DNA from: Acidobacteriota bacterium
GTDB taxonomy: Bacteria; Acidobacteriota; Terriglobia; Acidiferrales; UBA7541
DNA: 64,000 nucleotides
Direction of reading: 5' to 3'
Assembly (NCBI GenBank): GCA_013289855.1
Contig: JABCZD010000003.1
Coordinates: 1-64,000, forward strand
The notes beneath the pieces are model-generated. The model was given only the letters and a program-made list of their open reading frames with translations. It was not told the origin of the DNA and did no database searches. Positions 49,182 through 57,389 of this stretch are shown piece after piece. The position numbers and the translations under genes are program-made. Positions within the stretch are counted from its first letter, which is position 1, and each line of letters opens with the position of its first letter.

Positions 49182-50246
49182 CTAGTTCTCGCGCTCCAAG
49201 ATAAAATCCGGCAACACCGCCAGCGCCCGCGCATATTCCGAACTGCCATGACCATTCAGACAAGCCTTCGCCCGGTGAACGTATTCATGCGCCAGCGAGC
49301 GCGCCCGGTCCAGCGCCCCGGAATCCTGCACCAGCGCCACAATCGTTTCCGGGCGCACGGAATTAAACTCTTTCTCTTCCAGCACCCGCGCCACCAGCTC
49401 GCGCGCTTCGCGATGACCATTCTCCATCGCATAAATCAGTGGCAGCGTAACCTTGCCTTCTTTCAAATCGCTCAACACCGGCTTGCCTAACGTCTGCGCT
49501 GACGCCGTGAAATCCAGTAAATCGTCAATCAATTGAAAAGCTAGCCCCGCATTGCGTCCGTATTCCGCCAGCGCTTCTTCTTCCACGCCTTCCAGACCGC
49601 CAAGCACCGCGCCAAGCCGAGCGCAGCCGCTGAACAGGCAAGCCGTCTTGTACGTGGCCAGTTGCAGGGCTTCATCCTCGGTAACGTCGATGCGCCCAAT
49701 TTTCGCCAGCTGCAGAAGTTCGCCCTCAACCATCTTCTGCGTCAGATCGATCAGCACATCCAGAATGCGGAAATTGCGCTCTTCCAGCGCCATCTGAAAA
49801 GACTGCATGTACAGCCAGTCTCCCGCCAAAACGCTGCGATGATTTCCCCAGCGCGAATTTGCCGAAGGCCGACCGCGGCGCGTGTCCGAAGCATCGATCA
49901 CGTCGTCGTGAATCAGCGTGGCGCTATGCAGCAGCTCCACAACAGCGGCCAAACGAATCGCACCGGGGCTGCGCTTCCCTGCCGCGTAACCGTTGCACAG
50001 CAGCAGCAGCGCAGGCCGCAAGCGTTTGCCGCCGCCGCCCAGGAGATAGCTGGTCAGCTCGGCAACCGGCGCGAAGGCCACCTCGCTCTGACGCGAGAGT
50101 TCCGCCTCCACCAGGACCAAGTCCTCGCGAACCAGGTCAAAAATCTCCTTGGCCGTAAGCAGCGTGATGACTCTCCTCCAAATAAAACGCGAAAGGAACT
50201 TGCGGCCTCGCGGACATTGCCAGCCGCTCGCAAACGCCTGCCACAC
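49182..50246 (-). CDS. Polyprenyl (octaprenyl-type) diphosphate synthase
   Basis: This trans-prenyltransferase of 325-354 residues makes the side chain of quinones. Aspartate-rich motifs are HDDVIDASDTRRGRPS (first, DDxxD) and FQLIDDLLDFTAS (second, DDxxD). GGGGKRLRPALLLL is the isopentenyl diphosphate-binding block. The frame opens with a GTG at 50246, but the family N-terminus is expected near L-L-T-A-K-E-I-F-D-L. There a strong GGAGGAG sits about 10 bases before codons GTC-ATC-ACG-CTG with no canonical start, so the real start may be non-standard or the GTG. Chain length cannot be told from sequence. Confidence 0.9.
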   Translation of the reverse strand: MWQAFASGWQCPRGRKFLSRFIWRRVITLLTAKEIFDLVREDLVLVEAELSRQSEVAFAPVAELTSYLLGGGGKRLRPALLLLCNGYAAGKRSPGAIRLAAVVELLHSATLIHDDVIDASDTRRGRPSANSRWGNHRSVLAGDWLYMQSFQMALEERNFRILDVLIDLTQKMVEGELLQLAKIGRIDVTEDEALQLATYKTACLFSGCARLGAVLGGLEGVEEEALAEYGRNAGLAFQLIDDLLDFTASAQTLGKPVLSDLKEGKVTLPLIYAMENGHREARELVARVLEEKEFNSVRPETIVALVQDSGALDRARSLAHEYVHRAKACLNGHGSSEYARALAVLPDFILEREN

Positions 50247-50314
50247 TACACGCGCGCCGACCAGAAGAATAACGCCAACGCACTACTACAACGACCTTTT
50301 AGGCCTTACGGCCC

Positions 50315-51094
50315 CTACTGCAAGCCAAAAAACCGCCGAAAATTCCCTGCCGTGGCAGCGGCGAATTCATCCGCAGGCAAGTCTCTCACACTCGCAAGCA
50401 CCCGCGCTACTTCCGCCACGTGGGCCGGCTCATTCCGTTTACCGCGGAAACCTTGCGGCGCCAGGAACGGAGCGTCCGTTTCAATCAGAATGTTCTCTAA
50501 TGGCAAAGCTTTCGCAACGTCGCGAATGTTCTGCGTTTTCGGATAGGTGGAATTCCCGGCAAATGAAATCATAAAGCCCATGTCCAGAACCCGCCGCGCG
50601 TCTTCCAGGGTGCTGGTAAAGCAGTGCAGGATGCCGCCCAGACCGGTAGACCTCCAATGTTCGTCGATCATGTTCAACGTATCGGGCCACGCATCGCGGC
50701 AGTGAATGATAATGGGCAGCTTCGCGGCATGCGCCAAGGCCATTTGCTCGCGAAACACCTGTTGCTGCGTCTCGCGCGGGGAGTGATCGTAAAAATAGTC
50801 CAGGCCAATTTCGCCCCAGGCAATGACTTTCGGATGTTTGGCAAGATCCGCGAGTCTTGCGAGAACCTCCGGCGTGACCTGTTTCGCTTCGTGCGGATGT
50901 ACCCCGACGGTGGCATAGATCCAGTCGTGCTGCTCGGCGTAAGGAATCGCTGCGTCCATTTTCTCCGGACCGGGACCGGTGCCGATCGCCAGAATCGTTT
51001 TCACGCCGGCCGCTCGCGCGCGTTCAAACACCGCATCGCGATCCTCCGCAAATTGCGGGAAATCAATGTGCGCGTGCGAATCAATCAGTTCCAT
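50315..51094 (-). CDS. tatD: TatD-family metal-dependent hydrolase (DNase)
   Basis: This TatD-type amidohydrolase has 259 residues. The metal sites are HAHID (7-11), GEIGLDYFYDHSP (Glu near 93), IIIHCRDAW, ILHCFTST and ETDAPFLAP, all in the expected order. Family members are 3'-5' exonucleases/DNases. It follows metG on the same strand with a 130-base gap that holds an inverted repeat pair; tatD next to metG is a common arrangement. Confidence 0.94.
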   Translation of the reverse strand: MELIDSHAHIDFPQFAEDRDAVFERARAAGVKTILAIGTGPGPEKMDAAIPYAEQHDWIYATVGVHPHEAKQVTPEVLARLADLAKHPKVIAWGEIGLDYFYDHSPRETQQQVFREQMALAHAAKLPIIIHCRDAWPDTLNMIDEHWRSTGLGGILHCFTSTLEDARRVLDMGFMISFAGNSTYPKTQNIRDVAKALPLENILIETDAPFLAPQGFRGKRNEPAHVAEVARVLASVRDLPADEFAAATAGNFRRFFGLQ

Positions 51095-51096
51095 TG

Positions 51097-51125
51097 TTTT
51101 GTGGCACAGGCACTCTTGCCTGTGC
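51097..51125 (+). repeat. Palindromic repeat, subtype F, left unit of an inverted pair
   Basis: TTTTGTGGCACAGGCACTCT then TGCCTGTGC: a hairpin behind a TTTGTGG foot. It faces the unit at 51190-51214 across about 64 bases. Confidence 0.7.
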
Positions 51126-51189
51126 GGTTTGCATCACAGTCGTAGCGCGTCGCTCGGCTATTTCGAGCAACCCCGATAAATCATCAGCT

Positions 51190-51214
51190 GCACAGGCAAG
51201 AGTGCCTGTGCTAC
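51190..51214 (-). repeat. GTAG-foot palindromic repeat, subtype F, right unit of an inverted pair
   Basis: The bottom strand reads GTAGCACAGGCACTCTTGCC then TGTGC. Its hairpin is identical to the unit at 51097-51125 and points the other way, giving a BIME-like arrangement between metG and tatD. Confidence 0.75.
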
Positions 51215-51224
51215 CAAGCGTGAA

Positions 51225-53264
51225 CTACCTCAGGCGCGCGCCTACCTCGACGTCTTCGTCGGGAAAACCGGCGAGCACGGGGCGCCCGTCGGGTCCAACC
51301 GCTGCGGCGACGATCATGCCGTTCGATTCGACACCGCGGAGTTTGCGCGGGGCCAGATTGACGACTACCGCGACCTTGCGGCCGATGAGTTTTTCTGGCT
51401 CGTAGAATTGCGCGATGCCGGCGCAGATTTGGCGGATTTCCGTCCCGATATCGACGGTCAGTTTCAGAAGTTTGTCGGCGCCTACGATGCGTTCGGCAGT
51501 TTTGATTTGGCCTACGCGCATCTCCACTTTCGTGAAATCGTCGATGGTGATTTTCTCGCTCGCGGCAGGAGTAGCAGCCGCGGCGCCGGCTCCGGTAGTT
51601 GCGGGCGATGCTGCAGCGGCGGTCGCCGCTGATGTGACGGATGTACCGCTCGTTGCCGCTCCGGCCGACGTGATTGCGGCTACCGGCGATGCTGCGTTTT
51701 GTTCTTCGTTTTCCATGGCTTCCATTCTCTCCTGAGCTTCCTTTTTATCGATGCGTGGGAAAAGCGGTTGCGATTTTTCTAGTGCGGTGCCGGGTGCAAG
51801 TTGACCCCAGCTCAAACCGCCGAGATCCTGCGCGCTGATTTTGCCCGGCTGTCCCAAAACCGTCCAGACTTTTGCCGTGCAATCTGGAAGCACCGGATGC
51901 GTCAGCGAAATGACCACGCGCAGAAGTTCCGCCGTGGTCCACAAGACCGCGGCGCGGCGTTCTTGCTCGGCGTCGGAATTGCCGCCAGCCCACGGTTGCT
52001 CGGACGTCAGATATCTATCGGCGGCGCTGATCACCGACCAGATTTTCTCCAGCGCGTGGCTGTACTTCAGCGTCTCGTAATGTTCCAAAACTTCGGCAAT
52101 AGCCGACTGCGTTTCCTTGGCCAGAGCTTCGTCTTGCGGAGCGAAAGCGTCTGGCTTGGGGATTTTCGCGGCAAAAAACTTTTCGATCAGCGCGGCGGTG
52201 CGGCTGGCGAGGTTGCCCAAGCCGTTGGCGAGATCGCTGTTGTAGCGCTGGATCAGCGCGTCGTAACTGAAATTGCCGTCTTGGCCGAAAACTGTTTCGC
52301 GCAGCAGGTAGTAACGCAGCGCGTCCATGCCCAGCACGTCCACGATGGGGCGCGGGCGGACCACGTTGCCTTTGGACTTGGACATTTTGCTGCTGTCCAT
52401 CAGCAGCCAGCCGTGCGCCCAAATTTGTTTGGGAAGCGGCAGCATCGCGGCCATCAGAAACGCCGGCCAGTACACCGCGTGAAAGCGGATGATTTCTTTG
52501 CCGACCAGGTGCAGATCGGCGGGCCAATAGCCGCGCTGCGCGTAGTTCGGGCCGCCAACCGCGGTGAGGTAGGCGCTGAGCGCGTCAAACCAAACGTAGA
52601 AGACGTGTTTTTCCTCGCCGGGCACGGGGATGCCCCAGCGAATGCTGGTGCGCGTGATGCTCAAGTCGCGCAGGCCGCCTTCCACGAAACTGAGAATTTC
52701 GTTGCGGCGCGCCTCCGGCTGGATAAAATTGGGATTCTTTTTGTAAAAATCCAATAACGGTTTTTGAAACGCGGACAATTTGAAATAAAAATTCGCCTCG
52801 GTCACCGTTTCCGTAGGGCGCCCGCAATCGGGACATGGCTCGCCCGGTTTCACATCCACGTAGGCGTTGTCGTAAATGCAGTATTGCCCAGTGTAATGGC
52901 CGGGATAGATGAAACCGTTTTCGCGGCACAATTTGAAGAGCCACTGCACGGTATGTGCGTGTTTCAGGTCCGTGGTGCGCACAAATTCGTCGGCTTGCAG
53001 ACCCAACTCGTCCCAAAGTTTGCGCCATTCCGCGGCCATTTTGGCGACGTATTCGGATTCCGGAATACCGGCTTTTTGCGCCGAGCGTTCGACGTTTACG
53101 CCGTGCTCGTCGGTGCCGGTGGTCATGACCACGTCGAATCCGCGCATGCGTTTGTAACGGCGGATGGTGTCGCACACGATGGTGGAATAGGTGTGGCCGA
53201 TGTGCGGCAAGCCGTTGGTGTAGTAGATCGGCGTAGTCAGGTAATATTTTGGTTTGTCGGGCAT
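51225..53264 (-). CDS. metG: Methionyl-tRNA synthetase with C-terminal tRNA-binding domain
   Basis: This class I synthetase of 679 residues has the HIGH motif in GLPHIGHTYSTIV, a zinc finger of the two-Cys type (GEPCPDCGRPTETV) and KMSKS in SSKMSKSKGNVV. The anticodon-binding helical domain follows. A low-complexity Ala/Thr linker (about 515-570) joins to a C-terminal EMAPII-like tRNA-binding domain (IDDFTKVEMRVGQIKTAERI ... FPDEDVEVGARL). Starts at MPDKPKYYLTTPIYYTNG. metG and tatD are probably co-transcribed. The low-complexity linker varies freely in this protein family. Confidence 0.96.
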   Translation of the reverse strand: MPDKPKYYLTTPIYYTNGLPHIGHTYSTIVCDTIRRYKRMRGFDVVMTTGTDEHGVNVERSAQKAGIPESEYVAKMAAEWRKLWDELGLQADEFVRTTDLKHAHTVQWLFKLCRENGFIYPGHYTGQYCIYDNAYVDVKPGEPCPDCGRPTETVTEANFYFKLSAFQKPLLDFYKKNPNFIQPEARRNEILSFVEGGLRDLSITRTSIRWGIPVPGEEKHVFYVWFDALSAYLTAVGGPNYAQRGYWPADLHLVGKEIIRFHAVYWPAFLMAAMLPLPKQIWAHGWLLMDSSKMSKSKGNVVRPRPIVDVLGMDALRYYLLRETVFGQDGNFSYDALIQRYNSDLANGLGNLASRTAALIEKFFAAKIPKPDAFAPQDEALAKETQSAIAEVLEHYETLKYSHALEKIWSVISAADRYLTSEQPWAGGNSDAEQERRAAVLWTTAELLRVVISLTHPVLPDCTAKVWTVLGQPGKISAQDLGGLSWGQLAPGTALEKSQPLFPRIDKKEAQERMEAMENEEQNAASPVAAITSAGAATSGTSVTSAATAAAASPATTGAGAAAATPAASEKITIDDFTKVEMRVGQIKTAERIVGADKLLKLTVDIGTEIRQICAGIAQFYEPEKLIGRKVAVVVNLAPRKLRGVESNGMIVAAAVGPDGRPVLAGFPDEDVEVGARLR

Positions 53265-53333
53265 TTTTTAATTTTCGATTTCCTTGCAACAAAAACAAAA
53301 TCAAGAAAAGCAAAGTCAAAAAACAGATAGCGG

Positions 53334-54557
53334 CTACGATTCAATCTTGCCGAGCTGGGGCGCAACATGTTGCGCCCCTACAAAGGCTTGTTGGGCGGCG
53401 GTGATTATTGTTTGCAGCGGGACGTTTTTTTCCACGGCTATTTTGCGGCAGTCTTCGTATTCGGGTGTGGCCTGGCGGATGTGGCCGTTTACGCTGGCTA
53501 CCTTCATGCGGACTTCGCCGTAGGTGGTCATCACGGTGACGGATTTGCGCGGCAAGACGCGGCGTTGTGCGTTGTAGGTGCGCGCGCCGATGGTGGTGGT
53601 TTCCGCGAAAATCAGATCCAGCAATTTTTGCGCATCCGCCAGTTTACAGAGGACCGTCAGCAGCGTGCCGGGACGATTTTTTTTCATCTGCACCGGCGTG
53701 GTGTAGACGTCGAGCGCGCCGGAAGTCAGCGCGCGTTCCTGGAAATGGCCGTAGATCTGCGGATTCATGTCGTCGAGGTTGGCCTCGATGACCGCGATTT
53801 CTTCGTCGAAGCCGAACGGCGCGGCGGCCAGGGATTTTTCCGCAGCTTCGCCAATCATGATGCGCAGGACGTTGGGCTGATTTTCCAGGTCGAGTGTGCC
53901 GGCGCCGTAGCCGATCGAGGAAACGGTCATGGCCGGCTGCGGACCAAACGAATCGCACAGCGTGGCGATGATGGCTGCGCCGGTGGGCGTGACCAATTCT
54001 TTTTGCACGCCATTTGAATACGTAGGCGCGCCTTGCAATAGGCGAGCCGTCGCAGGGGCCGGCACGGGGAGAATGCCGTGGGCCATTTTTGCCGTGCCGC
54101 CGCCAACGTTTAGCGGTGAGCTGGCGAATTTGGCGATACCCAGCGCGTCAAAGCCGATGCATACGCCGACTATGTCCACGATAGCGTCGACGGCGCCGAC
54201 TTCGTGGAAATGCACTTTTTCGAGCGGCGCGTCGTGCACGTAGGATTCAGCGCGGCCGAGTTTCTCGAAAATCGCCGACGCGCGATCGCGTACCTGCGGG
54301 GCGATTGCGGATTTAGCGATAATCTCGAGAATGGTCGAGAGGCTGCGATGCTTCTGCTGGTCCTCGCTGACCACCTTGACGTAGGTTGCAGCCATGCCAT
54401 TTTTCCAGACTTTCTCGGCGGAGAGCGTCCAGCCGGGGACATCCAGGGATTGCAATTCGGAGCGCAGATATTCGACCGGGCAGCCGGCGTCGACCAGAGC
54501 GCCGAGGGTCATGTCTCCGCTGATTCCGCTAAAACAGTCAAAATAGGCCAGTTTCAT
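53334..54557 (-). CDS. larC: LarC-like nickel insertion protein with a repeat-derived C-terminus
   Basis: LarC inserts nickel into the pincer nucleotide cofactor made with LarB and LarE. The 407-residue protein has MKLAYFDCFSGISGDMTLGA, KVHFHEVGAVDAIVDIVGV, LPVPAPATARLLQGAPTY, ELVTPTGAAIIATL and VIEANLDDMNPQIYGH, all hallmarks (formerly DUF111). In some LarC genes the second part is made by a frameshift; here the frame is continuous. Residues 391-402 (A-F-V-G-A-Q-H-V-A-P-Q-L) are encoded by a GTAG-foot palindrome that continues past the conserved fold. larE is in the window but on the other strand about 8 kb away. Confidence 0.93.
   Translation of the reverse strand: MKLAYFDCFSGISGDMTLGALVDAGCPVEYLRSELQSLDVPGWTLSAEKVWKNGMAATYVKVVSEDQQKHRSLSTILEIIAKSAIAPQVRDRASAIFEKLGRAESYVHDAPLEKVHFHEVGAVDAIVDIVGVCIGFDALGIAKFASSPLNVGGGTAKMAHGILPVPAPATARLLQGAPTYSNGVQKELVTPTGAAIIATLCDSFGPQPAMTVSSIGYGAGTLDLENQPNVLRIMIGEAAEKSLAAAPFGFDEEIAVIEANLDDMNPQIYGHFQERALTSGALDVYTTPVQMKKNRPGTLLTVLCKLADAQKLLDLIFAETTTIGARTYNAQRRVLPRKSVTVMTTYGEVRMKVASVNGHIRQATPEYEDCRKIAVEKNVPLQTIITAAQQAFVGAQHVAPQLGKIES
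53352..53390 (-). repeat. GTAG-foot palindromic repeat inside the larC 3' end, subtype B, copy 1
   Basis: The bottom strand reads TTTGTAGGGGCGCAACATGT then TGCGCCCCAGCTCGGC. It matches the copy at 57390-57424 over about 36 bases and encodes the LarC tail. Confidence 0.8.
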
Positions 54558-55178
54558 AGTGGTCCGCCACCCTGCGATGGGGCCGGCACCGCAAAAAAAT
54601 GATGTGGAGCTAGCGAAACGATAGTATCGGCGGCGTCCGGGCGTGTCAAACCTGCGCGCGCGCTAGGAAGTGATGGGTAGAAAGGTGACGAGGGTACCCC
54701 TACCCCCGGATGCTTTTCGCAAAGAGTGCGTGAGAGATTGATTCCAAGGGAGTTAGAGGAAAAATAGAATTGAGAAGAGTGCGCAAGTGATTGAAAACAA
54801 ACGCTCGTTATTTTTGCGGGTGCGCAGATCGCCGGGGTGGGGATAGGCTGGTAGGATGGATCGGACTTAAACATAGAGTACGTTAGCAATTAAGTTACTT
54901 TTAGTCAATGGTTTTTCGCGAGTCGGGAAGGAGGCGAGCCGAAGTGGGCGGCGACGGGTGGGCGGAGTTGGTCGATCGTTCGAATGGGGATTTTAACGCA
55001 GAGGGCAGAGGCGCAGAGGAGAGCTACAGTCCCGGTACCCTGATAGTATGGCGGCTGACGGTCGGGAACGGTCGCCCGGGCAAGCTTATCCGCAAGAATG
55101 GAATGAACTGTTGGGCAGTGGCGCGGTATCCCTATACTGGGAAGCACAAATGGCGATGGCTAAACAAATCGAGGGCGT
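54558..55178. other. Intergenic region between larC and argS (divergent)
   Basis: It spans 621 bases. larC and argS are divergently read, so both promoters should be here. It contains a TTTTAACGCAGAGGGCAGAG repeat at 54990 and a GGTACCCCTACCCCC block near 54690. A 113-residue plus frame (54908-55249) crosses into argS in another frame and was rejected. No RNA gene was seen. Confidence 0.4.
54990..55020 (+). repeat. Dispersed repeat TTTAACGCAGAG type, copy 2
   Basis: TTTTAACGCAGAGGGCAGAG then GCGCAGAGG; compare 21362-21402. Not palindromic; lies in the larC-argS gap. Confidence 0.6.
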
Positions 55179-57266
55179 GTGTATCAAAAACTGAAAGAAC
55201 GATTGCGGGACGCGTTGGCGCGGCATATTCAGCTGACTTACCACGTTGATCTGGGCGTGGTGCTGGAGCGGCCGCCGAAGATTGAGATGGGCGAGGCGGC
55301 TTCGCCGGTATGTTTTGAGTTGGCGAAACGGCTGAAGAAGGCGCCGCGGATGATCGCGCAAGAGATTGCGAATGACTTTCGGAAGGTGGAGGGGGTGGCT
55401 CGTTTGGAGGTGGCTGGAGCGGGGTACCTGAACGCCTACTTCGAGCGTGGGGCGTTCTGGGAAAAGATGGTTATTGGGAACGAAGAAGTGGCGAGTGGTG
55501 AGTGGCGAGTGGCGAGTAACGATGAAGGTGAAGGCACGGAAAAGGCCGCAGGGCTCAAAGGCAAGCGCCCTGCGCTACAGGGCGATTCGGGCGGGAAGAT
55601 TATTGTCGAGCATACGAGCATCAATCCCAATAAGGCGGCGCACATCGGGCATGTGCGGAACGCGGTGCTGGGCGACACGCTGGTGCGGATTTTGCGGCAT
55701 GCGGGCCATCGCGTGCAGATTCAGAATTACATCGACAATACCGGCGTGCAGGTGGCGGACGTGGTGATTGGGCTGCTGTGGATGGAGAAGCGCACGCCGG
55801 TCAGCGTGAAAATGATGGCCATGGAGCCACGTTTTGACTACGACTGCTGGGACATTTATGCCAAAGCCACGCAGTTTTTTGCCGCGGACAAGGTGAATGC
55901 CGCGAAGTTGCGCGGAGACACGCTGCGAGCGATTGAAGAAGGCCGAGGCGAAGAGTCCGAAGTGGCGGAAGTGGTGGCGGACGCCATCGTGACGTTTCAT
56001 TTGCGGACCATGGCGCGGCTGGGGATTTATTACGACTTGCTGGCGCGCGAGAGCGAGATTCTACATTTGAAGTTTTGGGATGCGGCGTTTGAGATGTTGA
56101 AGAAGTCTGGCGCGATTGTGCTGGCAACGACCGGGAAGATGGCGGGTTGTTGGATTATGCCGGCGGAGAAGCAGGAGGTTGAGGAAGCAAAGGAGGTAAA
56201 AAAGGAAGCTGCGGAGGAGGGAGAAGGCGGGGAGGAAGAAAATATTCAGGACAAGATTATTGTGCGGTCGAATGGAACCGTCACGTACGTTGGGAAGGAT
56301 ATTGCTTACCAGCTTTGGAAATTTGGGTTGCTGGGCAAGGATTTCAAGTATGCCAAGTGGAAGAATGCGCCGGCCGAAGAGACGGTATGGGCCACGACGA
56401 GCATGAAGGGCGATCCCCACGCGCCGAACTTTGGGGCGGCGGCGAGCACGGTCTATAACGTGATCGATGCGCGGCAGGCGTACTTACAGGATGTGGTAGC
56501 GCAGGGGCTACGAGCGCTGGGGCATGCCAAGGAAGCGGAACGGTCGATTCACTTTGCGTATGAGATTGTGGCGCTGACGCCACGTTGCGCGGCAGATCTT
56601 GGTTACGAATTGTCCGAGGAGGAAGCGAAGAAGCCGTACGTGGAAGTGAGCGGGCGCAAAGGCCACGGCGTGAAGGCCGACGATCTGATCGACAAACTGG
56701 AGGCGGCAACGTTAGCCGAAGTGCGCGAGCGGCATCCGGAGATGAGCGAGGAAGAAAAATTAAAGACCTCGCATGCCATTGCGGTGGGCGCGCTGCGATT
56801 TTTCCTCTTGAAATTCACGCGCAATTCGATTATCGCCTTTGATTTCGCCGATGCGCTGAGCTTTGAGGGCGAGACCGGGCCGTATTGCCAGTACGCGGTG
56901 GTGCGTATACGCGGAATCCGCCGCAAAGGTTTGGAAGCTGGTGCGGCGGAAATTGCAGTGACGCAGGAGACGGCAACAGCGCTTTTGGGCGGCGCAGCAG
57001 GAAACGAATTGTGGGAGCTGGTGTTACTGGCAGGGTCGCTGGATCAGGCGGCGGAGCTGGCGATCAGCGGCCAGGAGCCGGCGTTTGTGGCGAAATATGC
57101 GTTCCAACTGGCGCAGGCGTTTAATTTGTTTTATCACAAATATCATATTTTGACGGAAGCGGATGAACAGAAGCGGGGATTTTTGCTGCGGTTGACGGAG
57201 TTGGTGGAGCGGCAGCTGGTTACGGCGCTTTCGCTGCTGGGGATCGAGGCACCGGAAAAAATGTGA
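55179..57266 (+). CDS. argS: Arginyl-tRNA synthetase with repeat-derived insertion
   Basis: This class I synthetase has 695 residues. The Add-1 domain (1-100) is followed by HIGH at 155-158 (NPNKAAHIGHVRNAVLGDTLVRIL), RSNGTVTYVGKDIAYQLWKF, YNVIDARQAYLQDVV and the C-terminal anticodon-binding DALR domain (QYAVVRIRGI ... LFYHKYHIL). The usual length is 550-600. The excess sits between Add-1 and the HIGH domain (about 101-139). There a 7-base tandem repeat (residues 104-112) and a GTAG-foot palindrome (residues 119-136: GTEKAAGLKGKRPALQGD) are translated. A second acidic insertion (QEVEEAKEVKKEAAEEGEG) lies later. GTG start; GAGGG is only about 3 bases away. Confidence 0.95.
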   Translation: MYQKLKERLRDALARHIQLTYHVDLGVVLERPPKIEMGEAASPVCFELAKRLKKAPRMIAQEIANDFRKVEGVARLEVAGAGYLNAYFERGAFWEKMVIGNEEVASGEWRVASNDEGEGTEKAAGLKGKRPALQGDSGGKIIVEHTSINPNKAAHIGHVRNAVLGDTLVRILRHAGHRVQIQNYIDNTGVQVADVVIGLLWMEKRTPVSVKMMAMEPRFDYDCWDIYAKATQFFAADKVNAAKLRGDTLRAIEEGRGEESEVAEVVADAIVTFHLRTMARLGIYYDLLARESEILHLKFWDAAFEMLKKSGAIVLATTGKMAGCWIMPAEKQEVEEAKEVKKEAAEEGEGGEEENIQDKIIVRSNGTVTYVGKDIAYQLWKFGLLGKDFKYAKWKNAPAEETVWATTSMKGDPHAPNFGAAASTVYNVIDARQAYLQDVVAQGLRALGHAKEAERSIHFAYEIVALTPRCAADLGYELSEEEAKKPYVEVSGRKGHGVKADDLIDKLEAATLAEVRERHPEMSEEEKLKTSHAIAVGALRFFLLKFTRNSIIAFDFADALSFEGETGPYCQYAVVRIRGIRRKGLEAGAAEIAVTQETATALLGGAAGNELWELVLLAGSLDQAAELAISGQEPAFVAKYAFQLAQAFNLFYHKYHILTEADEQKRGFLLRLTELVERQLVTALSLLGIEAPEKM
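55488..55515 (+). repeat. Heptanucleotide tandem repeat within argS
   Basis: Four units of GTGGYGA in a row, read as VASGEWRVA in argS. A unit of 7 bases is not a multiple of three, so gain or loss of a unit would shift the frame of an essential gene. Confidence 0.75.
55533..55586 (-). repeat. GTAG-foot palindromic repeat inside argS, subtype W
   Basis: The bottom strand has GTAG at 55578-55575 and then CGCAGGGC ... GCCCTGCG. It aligns with the waaA copy (reverse complement) at about 43 of 54 bases. Both are translated in the same frame. Confidence 0.85.
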
Positions 57267-57308
57267 CGCGTGATCGGCGGGTGCCCGGGAATGTCGTTTG
57301 CGAATCCC

Positions 57309-57368
57309 ATAAAGGCGACCGCCTCCCCTCCTACGTCGGGGTAAACAGGAGGCGGCCGCTACAAAGCC
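57309..57368 (-). repeat. GTAG-foot palindromic repeat, subtype G, copy 2
   Basis: The bottom strand reads GGCTTTGTAGCGGCCGCCTC, a loop with a CCCCG/CGGGG-type core, then GGCGGTCGCCTTTATGGG. The order of feet and arms matches 48051-48100. Confidence 0.65.
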
Positions 57369-57389
57369 TCCTAGCGCTGACATCGTGGC

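Noticed and set aside
54908..55249. 113-residue plus frame upstream of argS
   Set aside because: Overlaps the argS start in a different frame, includes a dispersed repeat, and shows no motif.
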